A stretch of DNA of 64,000 nt. Source: Flavobacterium psychrophilum. GTDB taxonomy: Bacteria > Bacteroidota > Bacteroidia > Flavobacteriales > Flavobacteriaceae. The stretch spans positions 139,118-203,117 of the forward strand of contig CAMCFT010000002.1 in NCBI GenBank assembly GCA_945874225.1. Direction: 5' to 3'. Below, in pieces: positions 63,834 to 64,000 of the stretch (the first letter of the stretch is position 1; the number at the start of each line of letters is the position of its first letter). The notes under the pieces are model-generated. The model had not been told where the DNA came from and made no database searches. It was given only the letters and a program-made list of their open reading frames with translations. The position numbers were made by a program, and so were the translations under genes.

Positions 63834-64000
63834 TTATAAATCTAAAGATTCTAAATGAGTTGGGATTATATCCAGTGAGGTTACATATTCATTAGTTTCA
63901 CTTTCTCTAATGATATGAGAATTTCCTTTTGGATCAATCATTACCACCTTAGGTCTTAAAGTGATGAACTGCATCCATTGAGTCATATTATAAGCACCTA
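63834..64000 (-). CDS. Unrecognised protein, C-terminal end (partial)
   Basis: A minus-strand frame is open from the window edge to the stop at 63834-63836 and gives 55 residues including GAYNMTQWMQFITLRPKVV and a C-terminus THLESLDL. No motif identifies the family. It ends 18 nt before the urea-transporter/M23 gene starts, so it is probably the preceding gene of the same operon. Most of the gene lies outside the window. Confidence 0.6.
   Translation of the reverse strand, partial: GAYNMTQWMQFITLRPKVVMIDPKGNSHIIRESETNEYVTSLDIIPTHLESLDL

Overview
The window looks like a chromosomal segment of a Flavobacterium-like member of the Bacteroidota (Flavobacteriaceae). It is A+T-rich and densely coded. 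Many genes are preceded by the Bacteroidota -7 promoter box TAnnTTTG. Two secreted enzymes carry C-terminal type IX secretion (Por) sorting domains, and the gene families (DUF2490, DUF4468, FAS1 lipoprotein, PafA-type phosphatase) are typical of this group. No rRNA, tRNA, CRISPR, phage or transposase gene was seen.

Layout. 1-2015: end of a probable thiamine pyrophosphokinase gene, rlmF, and a DUF2490 outer-membrane protein. 2232-4223: uvrB. 4440-11105: two tandem paralogous pairs of CHASE-PAS histidine kinase and response regulator; the first regulator is out of frame at an A9 tract directly after its ATG. 11116-13534: TerB-like protein, esterase, DUF1456 protein, NAD(P)-binding protein. 13581-22572: sucC (-), gltB-gltD (+), lysA (+). 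22774-28618: a lipoprotein, two divergent unrelated alkaline phosphatases with a MITE-like palindrome between them, a small secreted protein, and a nitronate monooxygenase/FabK-like enzyme. 28780-37395: T9SS subtilase, mnmA, MORN-type protein, FAS1 lipoprotein, yidC, pyrG. 37549-39032: two copies of a composite palindromic repeat on either side of a DUF4468 gene.

39091-56384 is the metabolic centrepiece. It holds nifJ (pyruvate:ferredoxin/flavodoxin oxidoreductase), a 4Fe-4S ferredoxin gene, divergent korA-korB (2-oxoglutarate:ferredoxin oxidoreductase), and then nuoA-B-C-D-H-I-J-K-L-M-N plus a small unknown gene. The NADH-oxidising module genes nuoE, nuoF and nuoG are absent between nuoD and nuoH. 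The arrangement suggests that reduced ferredoxin from 2-oxoacid oxidation feeds an 11-subunit complex I directly. That is an inference from gene content.

56548-64000: a T9SS alpha-amylase with a starch-binding-like module, a DUF2202 lipoprotein, a TPR protein, a TPR plus beta-barrel outer-membrane protein, an unusual urea-transporter/M23-peptidase fusion, and the end of an unrecognised gene. The last four minus-strand genes look like one operon. Intergenic regions are rich in hairpins: bidirectional terminators between convergent genes, and several REP/MITE-like palindromes.
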